Below are positions 13,601 to 23,672 of a DNA stretch of 64,000 nucleotides, one piece after another; the first letter of the stretch is position 1, and every line of letters starts with the position of its first letter. The notes under the pieces are model-generated. The model saw only the letters and a list, made by a program, of their open reading frames with translations. It was not told the origin of the DNA and ran no database searches. Location of the stretch: NCBI RefSeq assembly GCF_032854445.1, contig NC_088299.1, positions 16,051,608-16,115,607 of the forward strand. The letters run 5' to 3'. The DNA comes from Liolophura sinensis. Its lineage: Eukaryota > Mollusca > Polyplacophora > Chitonida > Chitonidae. Both the position numbers and the translations under genes were made by a program.

Positions 13601-16600
13601 GCAGCTATGTTTATTCCCCACTGAGCTAATAGTTTGGCCAGATAAGAGTACAGTCTCACCTTTTGAATGGCCACTATGTTTATTCCCAATAAGGGTACAA
13701 GCTAATCTTTTGCATGGCAGCTATGTTTATTCTCCACTGGGCAAATAGTTTGGCCAGATAAGGGTACAGTCTCACCTTTTGAATGGCCACTATGTTTATT
13801 CCCAATAAGGTTACAAGCTAATCTTTTGCGTGGCAGCTATGTTTATTCCCCACTGGGCAAATAGTTTGGCCAGATAACGGTACAGTCTCATCTTTTGTAT
13901 GGCTGCTATGTTTATTCCCCACTGGGCAAATAGTTTGGCCAGATAAGGGTACAGTCTCACCTTTTGTATGGCAGCTATGTTTATTCCCAATAAGGGTACA
14001 AGCTAATCTTTTGCATGGCAGCTATGTTTATTCCCCACTGGGCAAATAGTTTGGCCAGATAAGAGTACAGTCTCACCTTTTGAATGGCCACTATGTTTAT
14101 TCCCAATAAGGGTACAAGCTAATCTTTTGCATGGCAGCTATGTTTATTCCCCACTGGGCAAATAGTTTGGCCAGATAAGGGTACAGTCTCACCTTTTGTA
14201 TGACAGCTATGTTTATTCCCAATAAGGGTACAAGCTAATCTTTTGCGTGACAGCTATGTTTATTCCCCACTGGGCAAATAGTTTGGCCAGATAAGGGTAC
14301 AGTCTCACCTTTTGTATGACAGCTATGTTTATTCCCAATAAGGGTACAGTCTCATCTTTTGTATGGCTGCTATGTTTATTCCCCACTGAGCTAATAGTTT
14401 GGCCAGATAAGGGTACAGTCTCACCTTTTGTATGGCTGCTATGTTTATTCCCCACTGCGCTAATAGTTTGGCCAGATAAGGGTACAGTCTCATCTTTTGT
14501 ATGGCAGCTATGTTTATTCCCCTCTGAGGTAAGTGTTTGGCAGTGCTACAGATGAGGGGCATACACGTGTAAACACACTTTAAAATTGGATGATAAGCTT
14601 CTAAAGCAGAGCATACTGTATACGCCAGAAGATTTGTGTGTATGCCCAAGATCCCGAAAGTTCCTGTGCCACCACCCACAGCTGTGGAGAAGGCCTACCG
14701 TGATATTTCTCTCTGCGACATTCTCAAGTGTTTGCTATGAAAAAGAATTAGCAAAGGGTTTGAAATGGTCTTTTTGGTTGCTATACTTCAAGTTCTGCTT
14801 CTGTATTGCACAAAATCATCCTAATATCGCTTCCAAATGTCTGATTTCAATTCCCCCCAAATCGTCATTCTGCAGTTTTAAAGTATCATCGAGGGTCCAG
14901 TTCCTGACATATGCCCGTAGCTATGATTTCATGAAGAGACAAGCTAATGCAACGAAATAAAAATATCATGAGAACAGATAGTAACATATGCACAGGAATA
15001 CTTCAGATTTATACTATACACTGCTAATAATTAAAGCACAAAATAATAAATGCTTGTCTTCAAATGTAGGCCCTACATTTGGATTCAGCTTACATGTATA
15101 TCAACAACCGTTTTATCATCTTTTGACACAAAGAAGGCAGTTGTTGACAAGTTTGTATGGGCCAAGAAGTGTTTAGACAGGTAAAAGAAAATTTACCTCT
15201 GGCATCTGGCAGGTTACCATAGAAAAAAATAATACTACAACCCCTTCTATCAAAGCACAAGGAATGAAAAGTACAGAATAAAACTGTCAGTGAATGAGTT
15301 ACTGAAATAAACCTCACACAGATTGATACGAAATAAATGTGTTAACTTCAATGAAATTCATTCCTCTTGTGGAAGAGTTGAAATAATTACTTTATTCCAG
15401 AACGTTTTTGGGCAATTTATATGTAGGTCTACATCTACTTGTATACAAGATAGTCCTGTGTAACTACAAAGGAAGAATCTCTGTACGTATCGATTTATGT
15501 ATACATGTATGCACATGTCTTTTCTTCACTCCTTTCACTCAATCAACTTCATACTTTCCAGGTGTATTACTGGTGACCCAAAATAGTTAAGTGTGGAGTA
15601 CTTGAAAAAAAACAACTCTTTTCTGCGGTATCGCATACTTGGAAAGTCAGAAGTAATTAACATACTCCTTATCTTTCAAAGTCGGGAATACCGTATCCCC
15701 TCTGACAAAAAATTATCTGTAGCACTGGTTTGGCCAGATAAGGGAACAGGCTCACCTTTTGCATGGCTGCGATGTTTATTCCCCAGTGAGCTAAATGTTT
15801 GGCTAAAAAAGGGTCCTCCACCATGTCATCTTCATCGTAAGAGAAAACATCTGTAGTCAAAAAAGCAAGGAGAACTAGTGCAATTACAAATACCTTTACA
15901 TTCACATTTCATATACTTTTATTGATAATGATTCAGCAATGTGAAATTTTCTTCAACAGATATCTAAATGTATGTACAACATACTGACCAAATCAGACCA
16001 GGCACGTAGACAAGAACTATAGAATAATAATCTTGAAAAATGTACCTAGACATAAAGAATTCTTATATTGGGCCCTGACGGGTTGAATATACTTGAGATT
16101 TGGTATACACTGACACGCTTTCCCTCATTTTGTCAGTGTCACCCTCATGTGTCATTTGACACATGTAGAAGCCTTACCTGCCCCGTTGGGTGTTATAGTG
16201 CCCAGCTTGACAGCCAGTGGGTACTTGGTCTTGGCGTAAGCCTCCAAGGCATGGTTATTACCACCACTCCCATCAAAGAACTTCCTGCCGCAGAGGATGC
16301 TGCCATCCGTGAGGTTCAGCCAGAGGTTAGAGGTCAAATCACACTGCTCACACTTCCAGCCTGTAGGTGGGATCTTCTTCCCATTGTCTAACTGTTGTAG
16401 AGACTCAGCATACCTGCAGCACAGAACCAAACATGTGTATTATTATATTTATTTGATTGACTTATTTATTTAATTGTATGCAGTACTCAAGAATATTTCA
16501 CAGAAATGAAGGTCAGCATTATGGTGGGAGGAAACCGGGCAGAGCCTGGGGGACACCCACGATCATTATTGCTGACAGTTGCCCCAAGTTGCTGACAGAC

Positions 16601-19600
16601 ATTTCAAAATAAAACTGGAGAGGAAGCCTGCATGATCTAGACTTGAACTCACAGTGATCGTATTGGTGAGAGGCTCCTGTGTCATTGTGCTGCACCAGCA
16701 CACTAAGCACTAGGCATAATATGTTCAGAAATAAATCAACCAGATGCTGTGGTCTTTTGACCAGGCCTATGCCTATACATCAACTTGGCTTCTGACAGAA
16801 ATCACAATAATCAAGTTTATTTATAACCTTCGGCAAAGAGATTATGTTCTTGCCGGTGTTTTTTCTATCTGTTCAGAAACTTTGGGCAGATTTGGCTGAC
16901 AGTTTGTACACAGCTTGAGTCAAGCAACAACCTATGGTGGTCTAGATCTAGATACACATACAGGATATGCTCACCATAGTTCACACAGATCACTGTTCAC
17001 CACTGTACACAGCTTGAGTCAAGCAACAACCTATTGTGGTCTAGATCTAGATACACACACAGGATATGCTCACCATAGTTCACAACGATCACTGTTCACC
17101 ATTGCACACGGCTTGAGTCAAGCAACAACCTATTGTGGTCTAGATCTAGATACACATACAGGATATGCTCACCATAGTTCACACAGATCACTGTTCACCA
17201 TTGTACACAGCTTGAGTCAAGCAACAACCTATGGTGGTCTAGATCTAGATACACACACAGGATATGCTCACCATAGTTCACACAGATCACTGTTCACCAT
17301 TGCACACGGCTTCAGTCAAGCAACAACCTATTGTGGTCTAGATCTAGATACACATACAGGATATGCTCACCATAGTTCACACAGATCATTGTTCACCATA
17401 GCCATATAGGATAGATATGCAGAATACTGTCCCTTGGTAGGGTGGGGCGATTTGTGCCTTTAGCTGTGGAGGAGATTTGCACTCTCAGAGGGCATTCCAG
17501 CTTATTTATTTATTTTAAGAGCATACCTGTATGTAGGGCTGTAGTGTCAAACTGTCCCACAGATCAGGTACATATCTGCATAAGTATTGTAGTGGCACAA
17601 ACAGTGTTAGACACGTGATGTTAAACAAGTGTAAATTTAACCCACAAGCACCATTAAAATTATTGTTATCATGATCACACAAACATGACAGACCTACACC
17701 TTATGTGCTTTGTGTAATTTATATTTAAAGCACCATGAAAGAATATTTGCCTCATATGCCATGCTGAATGTCAGGCCTATGGTGGAGCAAATCATTGGTT
17801 GCCTGAAATTCTGTTGTCAGACAACACAAACCTTTGTGATCAGTCAAAATATGATTACCAGGCATTGCAAACCCTTGTGTTCAGTCAAAATATGATTACC
17901 GGGCATTGCAAACCCTTGTGTTAGGTCAAAGTATGAATACCAGGCATTGCAAACCCTTGTGTTCAGTCAAAATATGATTACCAGGCATTGCATACCCTTG
18001 TGTTCAGTCAAAATATGATTGCCAGACAATGCAAACTGCATACACTAAACAACTGCATAGTTTTGTAGGAACTTTAAAAGTTGATAAGCATGATAAGTTG
18101 ATAAAATATTGTGTGAAGTTATATGTGATTTACCCACAATCAAATAAAACTGCACCTTTTTTCACCTACTTAGTACAGATGCATAAATAGTTGAAGAAAA
18201 TTTCCATGAAATACTAGGTCATGAACTGCACATACACATATATACTTATATTAAAAGTAAATCAGACAAATTTTGCTCCAGCCTACTTTGAGATGATGCG
18301 CTTCTCCCCATCCCAGGTACCCGCCATTGCAGCTGCCTCCTCAAGCTTCCAAGCATCTTCTGCGCCAAGAATTCCCGCTACTGACAGTGCAACCTAGACA
18401 AGGAAACAACACCAATAGGCTCAGTCCACCATCAAATTCTACAGTTACAGGACTTATTCAATAACAACATGTTGCGCATTTTTAGTCTGTTATTATCATC
18501 ATACGCTGAGAACAGGGGTCTACTTTTCAGTGAAAATCACATTGTGAAGATTTTCAGATACATACACAGCATATGTACAATCATATTGATAACTTATTTG
18601 TACTTACTTGTATAATACAAAATACACTGAGAATTTTTACACATTCATTGTTCTATTTTTCTAGCAATCTGTTTTATATCAAAGTACTGAACATTTAATT
18701 TAGCCGATCAAAGTGATGGTAAGCAAACCGTGCCCTAATAACAGCACTTACTCTGCAGTTTAAAAACATTCCTAATCCAGAAAAAAAAGGCTGGAATCAA
18801 ACTTGAATCACAAGCATATCTTGACAAGCCTCAAAACTTCAGGTCATGCACCCCTGAGCCAGTGTAACCAAATCCATTTTTCTACTTGCACAACCTAATT
18901 TCAGTGATGGATCAACTTCACTGACTGACTGGCTGTTTAAAACTGCACTCAGTACATGTATTTCCCTTTAAATGAGAGCTTTCGGTTTCATGGCTGGAGT
19001 GAATCACCACCAGTCACCGTCAAGTCATCTGAAACTGTCCCCTAGTCTTGTACATGCAGAGTGAGTGGGTTCAAATCTATGCAAAGTCTGCAGAATGAAA
19101 ATGATGAACTTTATGTAAGAGTACAAATGTACTTATACACAGCTCATTTTCCATCAAGATTCAGAAAAAGATTCATCAAGATTAGCAAAATGTGCTAAGC
19201 ATGACTGATTCGTATTAAACACCACACTATTCAAGAATTTCCACTAATAAGACTGGTCAGTTTTATAAGTGGAAGAAACTGGAGTGCCCTAAGAAAACCT
19301 TCACCTTCTGGTAAGTTACAGACATACTTTCTGAGGTGTGACATACATGCACAGACTTTCACACTATATTGGTGGTGCAAAAATGATCTTCAACAATTGT
19401 TGTCCTGCAAAAATGGGCGGACAGGCATTGCCAATCGCTTATTGTCATCATGACACCTACAAACATTAATGGCTGGCCAATCTATAGAAGAGAATGACTT
19501 ACAATGTCTGGTAGCTCATCACATGGGAGAGGGATTTCTTTCCAGTCAGGAAGAACCACAATTGATGTTGTTTCCTCAAACTTGAATTTCTTCTCTTCCA

Positions 19601-22600
19601 CACTGAATCCTCCTTCAATGCCTGGAGAAAACATATAAACCAGAAGAACGATACTAGTACATGTTCTCTGAAAGACAGATTGACCAAACACAGCTATGCA
19701 CCAGTCAGACTCAAGTAATTAAATAGTAAGCTTGCACAGATAACAAGTGACCATAAGCTGGCACAGTACATGCCTTCTGAGTTACTTGTGAGCCGTGAAA
19801 GTATGGCTTGGTGGGTTTACCTACCTACCCACCTATGACGAGCTTGGTGGGTTTATCTACCTATGGCCAACTTGGTGAGTTTATTTACCTATGGCCAGCT
19901 TGGTGAGTTTACCTACCTGTGGCCAGCTTGGTGAGTTTACCTACCTGTGGCCAGCTTGGTGAGTTTACCTACCTGCGGCCAGCTTGGTGGGTTTACCTTC
20001 TTATGGCCAGCTTAGTGGGTTTATCTACCTATAGCCAGCTTGGTGGGTTTACCTACACAGGCTTAACGACCTATTCCTGACTTGGTGAGCTTACCTACAA
20101 TGTACTATTGCCAGCTTGGTGGGTTTTCCTACTTATGGCCAGCTTAGTGAGTTTACCTACCTATGGCCAGCTTGATGGGTTTACCTACTTATGGTCAGCT
20201 TAGGGGGTTTATCTAGCTATTGCCAGTTTGGTGGGGTTATCTTTCTATGGCCAGCTTGGTAAGTTTACCTAACTATGGTGGGTTTACCTATCTATGGCCA
20301 GCTTGATGGGTTTACCTACATATGGCCAGCTTCGTGAGTTTACTTACCTGTGGCAAGCTTGGTGGGTTTACCTACACCTATGGCCAGCTTGGTTGGTTTA
20401 CCTACACCTATGGCCAGCTTGGTGAGTTTACCTAACTATGGCCAGCTGGGTGGGTTTACCTACCTATGGCCAGCTTGGTGGGTTTGCTCTCTTTATCTTC
20501 TTCGGACTGTGGAATCTGCAAAAAATTAAACATTTAAAATCATATTTATTTGATTGGTGTTTTCAGCTCTACTCAAGAATACTGCCCTTAAACGACAGCG
20601 GATTATGATGGAAGATAACCGGGCAGAGCACGGTGACCATCTGCAGGTTGCTAGCAGACCTTCCCATGTATGAAGATGCCACCGAAGAAGATGCCACCAT
20701 GAGCTGGACTTGAACTCTAGTGACCACATTGGTGAGAGGCTCCTGGGACATTGCATCCGCTGGTACGCTAACCGCCATCTTCAAACAGCACTAGATAAAA
20801 GAGCGGTGGAAATCTGTCCTGCAACAAGGTGGCACATTACATGCTCTGTAGGGATTCCTTCAACGTCATATGACTGAAAAATTGTTAAATATGATGTTAA
20901 ACCCCAAGCACTCACTCCCCCCTAGCAGGCTTACCCATAGATTATTACTGATTGACGCTAAGCCCTAGCCTCTTCCAACTCCCTGCAGCCATATTTTACC
21001 AACCTAGAAGTGGGAGAGAAGTGATTTTCAATGAACTAATAACTGATCAATGGGACCCTCGAGTGTCAATGCCCTCTAATTGTCACTAACACCTCACAAA
21101 CAATGCTGGCGAGAGAAGTCTACAAATTTCCTGTCCAGACTGATTGTGCACCACCCTTGATGTGCTTTATGGCTGGAGTAGCAGGCCCTACTACTGAGCC
21201 AAGCCCAACTTCTCTCTCTGTCTAAACACACCAAACTAACAGCAAATATCAGTGACAGTGATAGATTAATCGATTAACTGATCACAGTGATTGATCGATC
21301 AATGGACTGATCACTGTGATTGATCGATCAATTGACTGATCACAGTCACTGATTGATTAACTGACTGACTGATATGTTGATGTGCTTCATGGCTGGAGTA
21401 CCACACTCTCCCACTAAGCCATAAAACACACAGCAGACATTAATGACAGTGACTGATTTATGGTTGAACTGACTGACCTCACCTCTTTTCTGACTCTCTT
21501 TATCCGTAGATAAACTGCACAGCTAGATGCAGTCTTTCTGTAATGTCTCTCTACATGCTTCTTGCCCAGTCCAAGAAATGTGCTCATGCAGATGTACAGG
21601 CCATTTTCACTTTCCTTCAACACAGAGAGGACATGTCATACACATATTAAGGGCATAGGTGAAATTCTATTTTATTATACATGCTCCATTCATTTTCAAC
21701 TGACATCTTAGCTGGCAATGGTGACCACGTCAACATTAAAAAGTTCTAATCATGTAATTTTTCTGTATGTGCTTCTCTCCAAGCTAGATACTTATGCTCG
21801 CCTGATTGAGCAGTTCCAAAACTGCAAACTGTTCAAGTCAGGCAATACGTTCAAATACTGACTTCTATAGGGAAATAACATAGAATGACATCATCATACA
21901 CGTGTCAGATATTATTCTCAGACATTCACAGATGTAAAATATAGAGATCGAGTACAACATCACAATATTGACATGTGTTTTCAGTTGGCCCACATAGAGC
22001 ATTAAGAAATATAAGTTTAACCTTCCATCCAAGTATGAACATTAGTTTTTACATACCATACCTTAGAACAGGGGGCTAAAAAAATAAGTTTAACCTTCAA
22101 TACATGTATGAGAGCTCAATATAAAGGAGCTCAAAAACAAGCTTACCCTTCCACTGTATGTAAATTTACAAAAAATACCTTACACCATGTAGTTAAAAAA
22201 AACCAAAAAACTGAGCAAAAAGCTTAACTGAACACCAACGCTTTTCCTTCCCCTCACAATACCTTTCCTTATTTCGTAGAGGTAAGTTAACAACCTGCGT
22301 TCTTCCTATGGGGAAAAGACCTCTTGCTACCCATCTGTAGTGATCACATATTTATCATATAGCTTCATTTTTACTTACTATATAGTCAAAATGCATGCTG
22401 TTTTTCGTCAATCAGTAGACTAACTTGCTTCAACTAAAGAACTTGCACCAACAAAATGTGGTTCATCTATAAATGTGCACAAACTCTTCAGTTTGAATAT
22501 AATTTCACTTAGTGTTGTCAATTCAGTGTTTCATTTTCATCAGCCATTTTGAAGCGTCACTAAAACCTACCTGTGGGTCTTAAATGTAAATAAGTTTTGG

Positions 22601-23133
22601 CATATCCTCCAGGGAACTATTATATTTCCATTGCCGACTGAACACAACTTCAATATTCATTAGTTAATCAATCTAAAAAAAAGTATTTTTAGTGCAGGTC
22701 ATTTTGGGTGCAGTCAGCACAGACCTCGTTCAGATCAGTTCCATCTAGCTGGAGTTCGGGAATCTATGACACTTTTTTCGAAAGGCGGGGATGGACTCTT
22801 GTCATCTTGAAGTTGAGCTTAATTTGTAGGCCAACATGTTTACGTCTAATCAAAGAGAGATTAACCATTTATTTTCCTTTGAATCTTGTTGGATAATTTC
22901 ACATATTATATGCAAAGTAAAAGAAGGTGAATTTATTCAAATCATTTCACCTGAAAGTGGGATGAACTTTTTAGTTTTTCTTCGCAGTACACTTATCTAT
23001 TTGTCAAAATGTATCAGTCATCATACTGTACCGGTGTGTCAAACGAGTAGGCACACTCATCCTTGTAGACTTTTTGGCCACCTTGTGGTACACGAATCTT
23101 TGGTAGATGGGGGTTCAGTAAATTAGCCAACAT
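4641..23133 (-). CDS. USP5: Ubiquitin carboxyl-terminal hydrolase 5 (isopeptidase T), 18 exons, C-terminus outside window
   Basis: Deubiquitinase that disassembles unanchored polyubiquitin. Coding exons in transcript order: 23032-23133, 21483-21614, 20464-20515, 19503-19621, 18287-18393, 16178-16413, 15756-15850, 11440-11633, 10829-10900, 10066-10141, 9636-9758, 8886-9039, 8507-8564, 7724-7846, 7408-7496, 6871-6975, 5144-5287, 4641-4768. All junctions are GT-AG and phases agree, giving 703 codons. The start [16 protein letters not shown] matches the family N-terminus. The ZnF-UBP domain lies near residues 172-280, with likely zinc ligands C192, C195, C212 and H225 and the [11 protein letters not shown] ubiquitin-tail pocket. 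The catalytic Cys box GNSCYMN puts the nucleophile at C328, followed by QQDAQEF. UBA1 (about 613-660) and UBA2 (about 661-703) end the visible part. The His box and stop must lie left of position 1. Divergent from CDCA3. Introns are loaded with exon-edge minisatellites. USP13 is the paralogue alternative; the sequence reads more like USP5. Exon calls were made by eye. Confidence 0.95.
5665..5757 (+). mobile_element. tRNA-derived SINE, 3' end fragment, in a USP5 intron
   Basis: GTGGTGTGCTGGCCGCCGTG, TATAAGTGAAATATTCTTGA and AAAACACCAATCAAATAAAT. About 90 bases, next to the start of the exon 16 donor-copy array. Confidence 0.85.
5880..6870. repeat. About 71-bp minisatellite copying the end of USP5 exon 16 and its 5' splice site
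   Basis: About 14 imperfect copies. On the minus strand each unit joins roughly 43 bases like the end of exon 16 (CCAGGGGAGGAAGAG, the PGEEELP codons) to GTATGTTGTAGTC, the exon's splice donor and first intron bases, then CTTCCTCCTACA. The array is contiguous with the real exon at 6871. Many copies keep the GTATGTTG donor. TAA or TAG lies just inside each pseudo-intron start, so use of a decoy donor would add a stop. Confidence 0.9.
11640..12430. repeat. 45-bp minisatellite copying the 3' splice site of USP5 exon 8
   Basis: About 17 copies. On the minus strand each unit ends TGTGTTTCAG followed by ACAG.GA, the acceptor and first bases of the catalytic-Cys exon (real acceptor at 11634). Copies far from the exon are more diverged (CTGCGTTTCAG). 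Because 45 is a multiple of three, one antisense frame stays open for 277 codons, but that frame is not the USP5 frame. In the USP5 frame each proximal unit has a stop. Confidence 0.93.
12640..14540. repeat. 69/47-bp minisatellite copying the end of USP5 exon 7 and its 5' splice site
   Basis: About 30 copies of two unit types. The long type, on the minus strand, reads like exon 7 end (GGGAATAAACATAGCTGCCA, the WGINIAA codons) then CAAAAG-GTGAGACTGTACCC, the donor and intron start. The short type lacks 22 bases and has CAAAAGATTAGC, so its donor GT is lost. Other long units have AAAAGATGAG, also dead. The real exon 7 is at 15756-15850; a 1.2-kb transposon now separates it from the array. Confidence 0.93.
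14541..15727. mobile_element. Non-autonomous DNA transposon with 13-bp terminal inverted repeats, copy A
   Basis: Begins CAGTGCTACAGAT and ends with its exact reverse complement ATCTGTAGCACTG. GTTTGG flanks both sides (14535-14540 and 15728-15733), a probable target-site duplication. A second copy is at 32479-33738. I see no transposase. It is inserted inside the donor-copy minisatellite of USP5, so the array is older than the insertion. The superfamily cannot be told from the ends alone. Confidence 0.85.
16440..16715 (-). mobile_element. tRNA-derived SINE, diverged copy
   Basis: Read on the minus strand the tRNA-like head has a B-box-like GAGTTCAAGTCTA; the body matches the family seen at 46.2 kb (CAGCATTATGGTGGGAGGAAA on the plus strand), and the AT-rich tail is at the left. 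It lies in USP5 intron 5. Confidence 0.8.
16905..17410. repeat. 99-bp minisatellite, five copies
   Basis: Units contain GGTCTAGATCTAGATACACA and GATATGCTCACCATAGTTCA and are about 95 per cent alike by eye. As 99 is a multiple of three, a 164-codon plus-strand frame stays open, but there is no sign of a gene. It lies in USP5 intron 5 and does not copy an exon I can recognise. Confidence 0.92.
17800..18035. repeat. About 41-bp minisatellite, about five copies
   Basis: Units carry TTGTGTTCAGTCAAAATATG and ATTACCAGGCATTGCAAACC. Intronic (USP5 intron 5), about 250 bases from exon 5, with no exon similarity seen. Confidence 0.85.
19805..20463. repeat. 28-32-bp minisatellite copying the end of USP5 exon 3 and its 5' splice site
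   Basis: Roughly 22 copies. On the minus strand the unit is AAACCCACCAAGCTGGCCAT then AG-GTAGGTA: the last 22 bases of exon 3 (codons for KPTKLAIG) plus its donor. The array begins at the real donor (exon end 20464). Many copies keep CATAG-GTAGGT intact. Confidence 0.92.
20530..20785 (-). mobile_element. tRNA-derived SINE, diverged copy
   Basis: AT-rich tail with TTATTTGATTGGTGTTTT at the left and GAGCTGGACTTGAACTC (B box on the minus strand) at the right, the same family as the 46.2-kb copy. USP5 intron 2. Confidence 0.8.
20790..20925 (+). mobile_element. Fragment of a CACTCACTC-tailed dispersed element
   Basis: Shares AAAAGAGCGGTGGAAATC, ATATGACTGAAAAATTGTT and ACCCCAAGCACTCACTC with the complete copy at 59153-59478. 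The first half is missing. Confidence 0.8.
21250..21375. repeat. Degenerate ATCGATCA/CTGATCA repeat cluster
   Basis: GATTGATCGATCAAT-type palindromic words and CTGATCACAGT recur several times in about 120 bases. They form small inverted and direct repeats in USP5 intron 2, next to exon 2. No known element. Confidence 0.6.
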
Positions 23134-23640
23134 TTTACAGCGTGAAATCAGCAGAATAACACCGTGTATATTCTGCTCAGCACTTGTCGACGAGATTGTT
23201 TTGGCGTTTCAAAGCATGGATGAAACTTCCAGTTTCGTTTATCCATTATATAAGTCTTTTTTGACTGTTAAAAATATTAAACTTAAAAAAATAATGGACT
23301 TTCGATTCCAAACAGCTAAACGTGGGAAATTCGATGCGTTACATGCTGTCGCGTAGACAGGAAAAATTTCCAGTATGTTGAAATTACAGTCTTGTTTCTG
23401 CATAGTTTCTTGTCAAAGATAAACAATGTTATTTTCAATGTTTTTGTGGTTTAGTTCCATACTTTTGTATCACATACACAGACTGTACTAACCGATAAGA
23501 AAATAGCTATGACATCAGAAATGCTGCTGTTGAATTTACCCAATCAAATTTGAGGTCTCAACGTGATCCATGTTGAAAGGTAGTCGTTGATTGGTCAAGG
23601 CGGGAACTTTGAACAGTTTGGCATTTTACGTCAAGAGGGA
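23134..23640. promoter_or_regulatory. Shared divergent promoter region of USP5 and CDCA3
   Basis: Region just upstream of the USP5 start codon (minus strand) and upstream of the predicted CDCA3 first exon (plus strand). The two genes are divergent with no other gene between. It holds CCAAT boxes and a CDE/CHR-like module. Transcription start sites are inferred, not seen. Confidence 0.6.
23540..23613 (+). promoter_or_regulatory. CCAAT boxes plus CDE/CHR-like cell-cycle module
   Basis: CCAAT at 23540-23544 and an inverted CCAAT (ATTGG) at 23590-23594 are followed by GGCGGGAA (23599-23606, E2F/CDE-like) and TTTGAA (23608-23613, the CHR consensus). The spacer between GGCGG and TTTGAA is four bases, as in classical G2/M promoters. 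It lies just before the predicted first CDCA3 exon. The family link (NF-Y plus DREAM/MuvB sites on mitotic genes) is established knowledge; function here is inferred. Confidence 0.6.
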
Positions 23641-23672
23641 ATCGCCACCAAGTCCGGTTTTTGTTCGATTTT
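23641..23672 (+). other. CDCA3: Candidate noncoding first exon of CDCA3
   Basis: A strong 5' splice site, TTTT followed by GTAAGT, begins at 23673, about 60 bases after the CHR-like element. It could join the acceptor ending at 25572 (TATTTCAG), just before the CDCA3 start codon, as a 5'UTR intron of about 1.9 kb. The upstream limit is arbitrary because the transcription start is unknown. Confidence 0.35.

Noticed and set aside
12606..14679. Tandem duplication of a whole functional USP5 exon giving alternative exons
   Set aside because: Units contain only the last part of exon 7 with its donor and no 3' splice site, so they cannot be independent exons.
14586..14960. 124-codon plus-strand frame inside transposon copy A as a transposase
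   Set aside because: The frame is not kept in copy B, and I see no recognisable catalytic motif.
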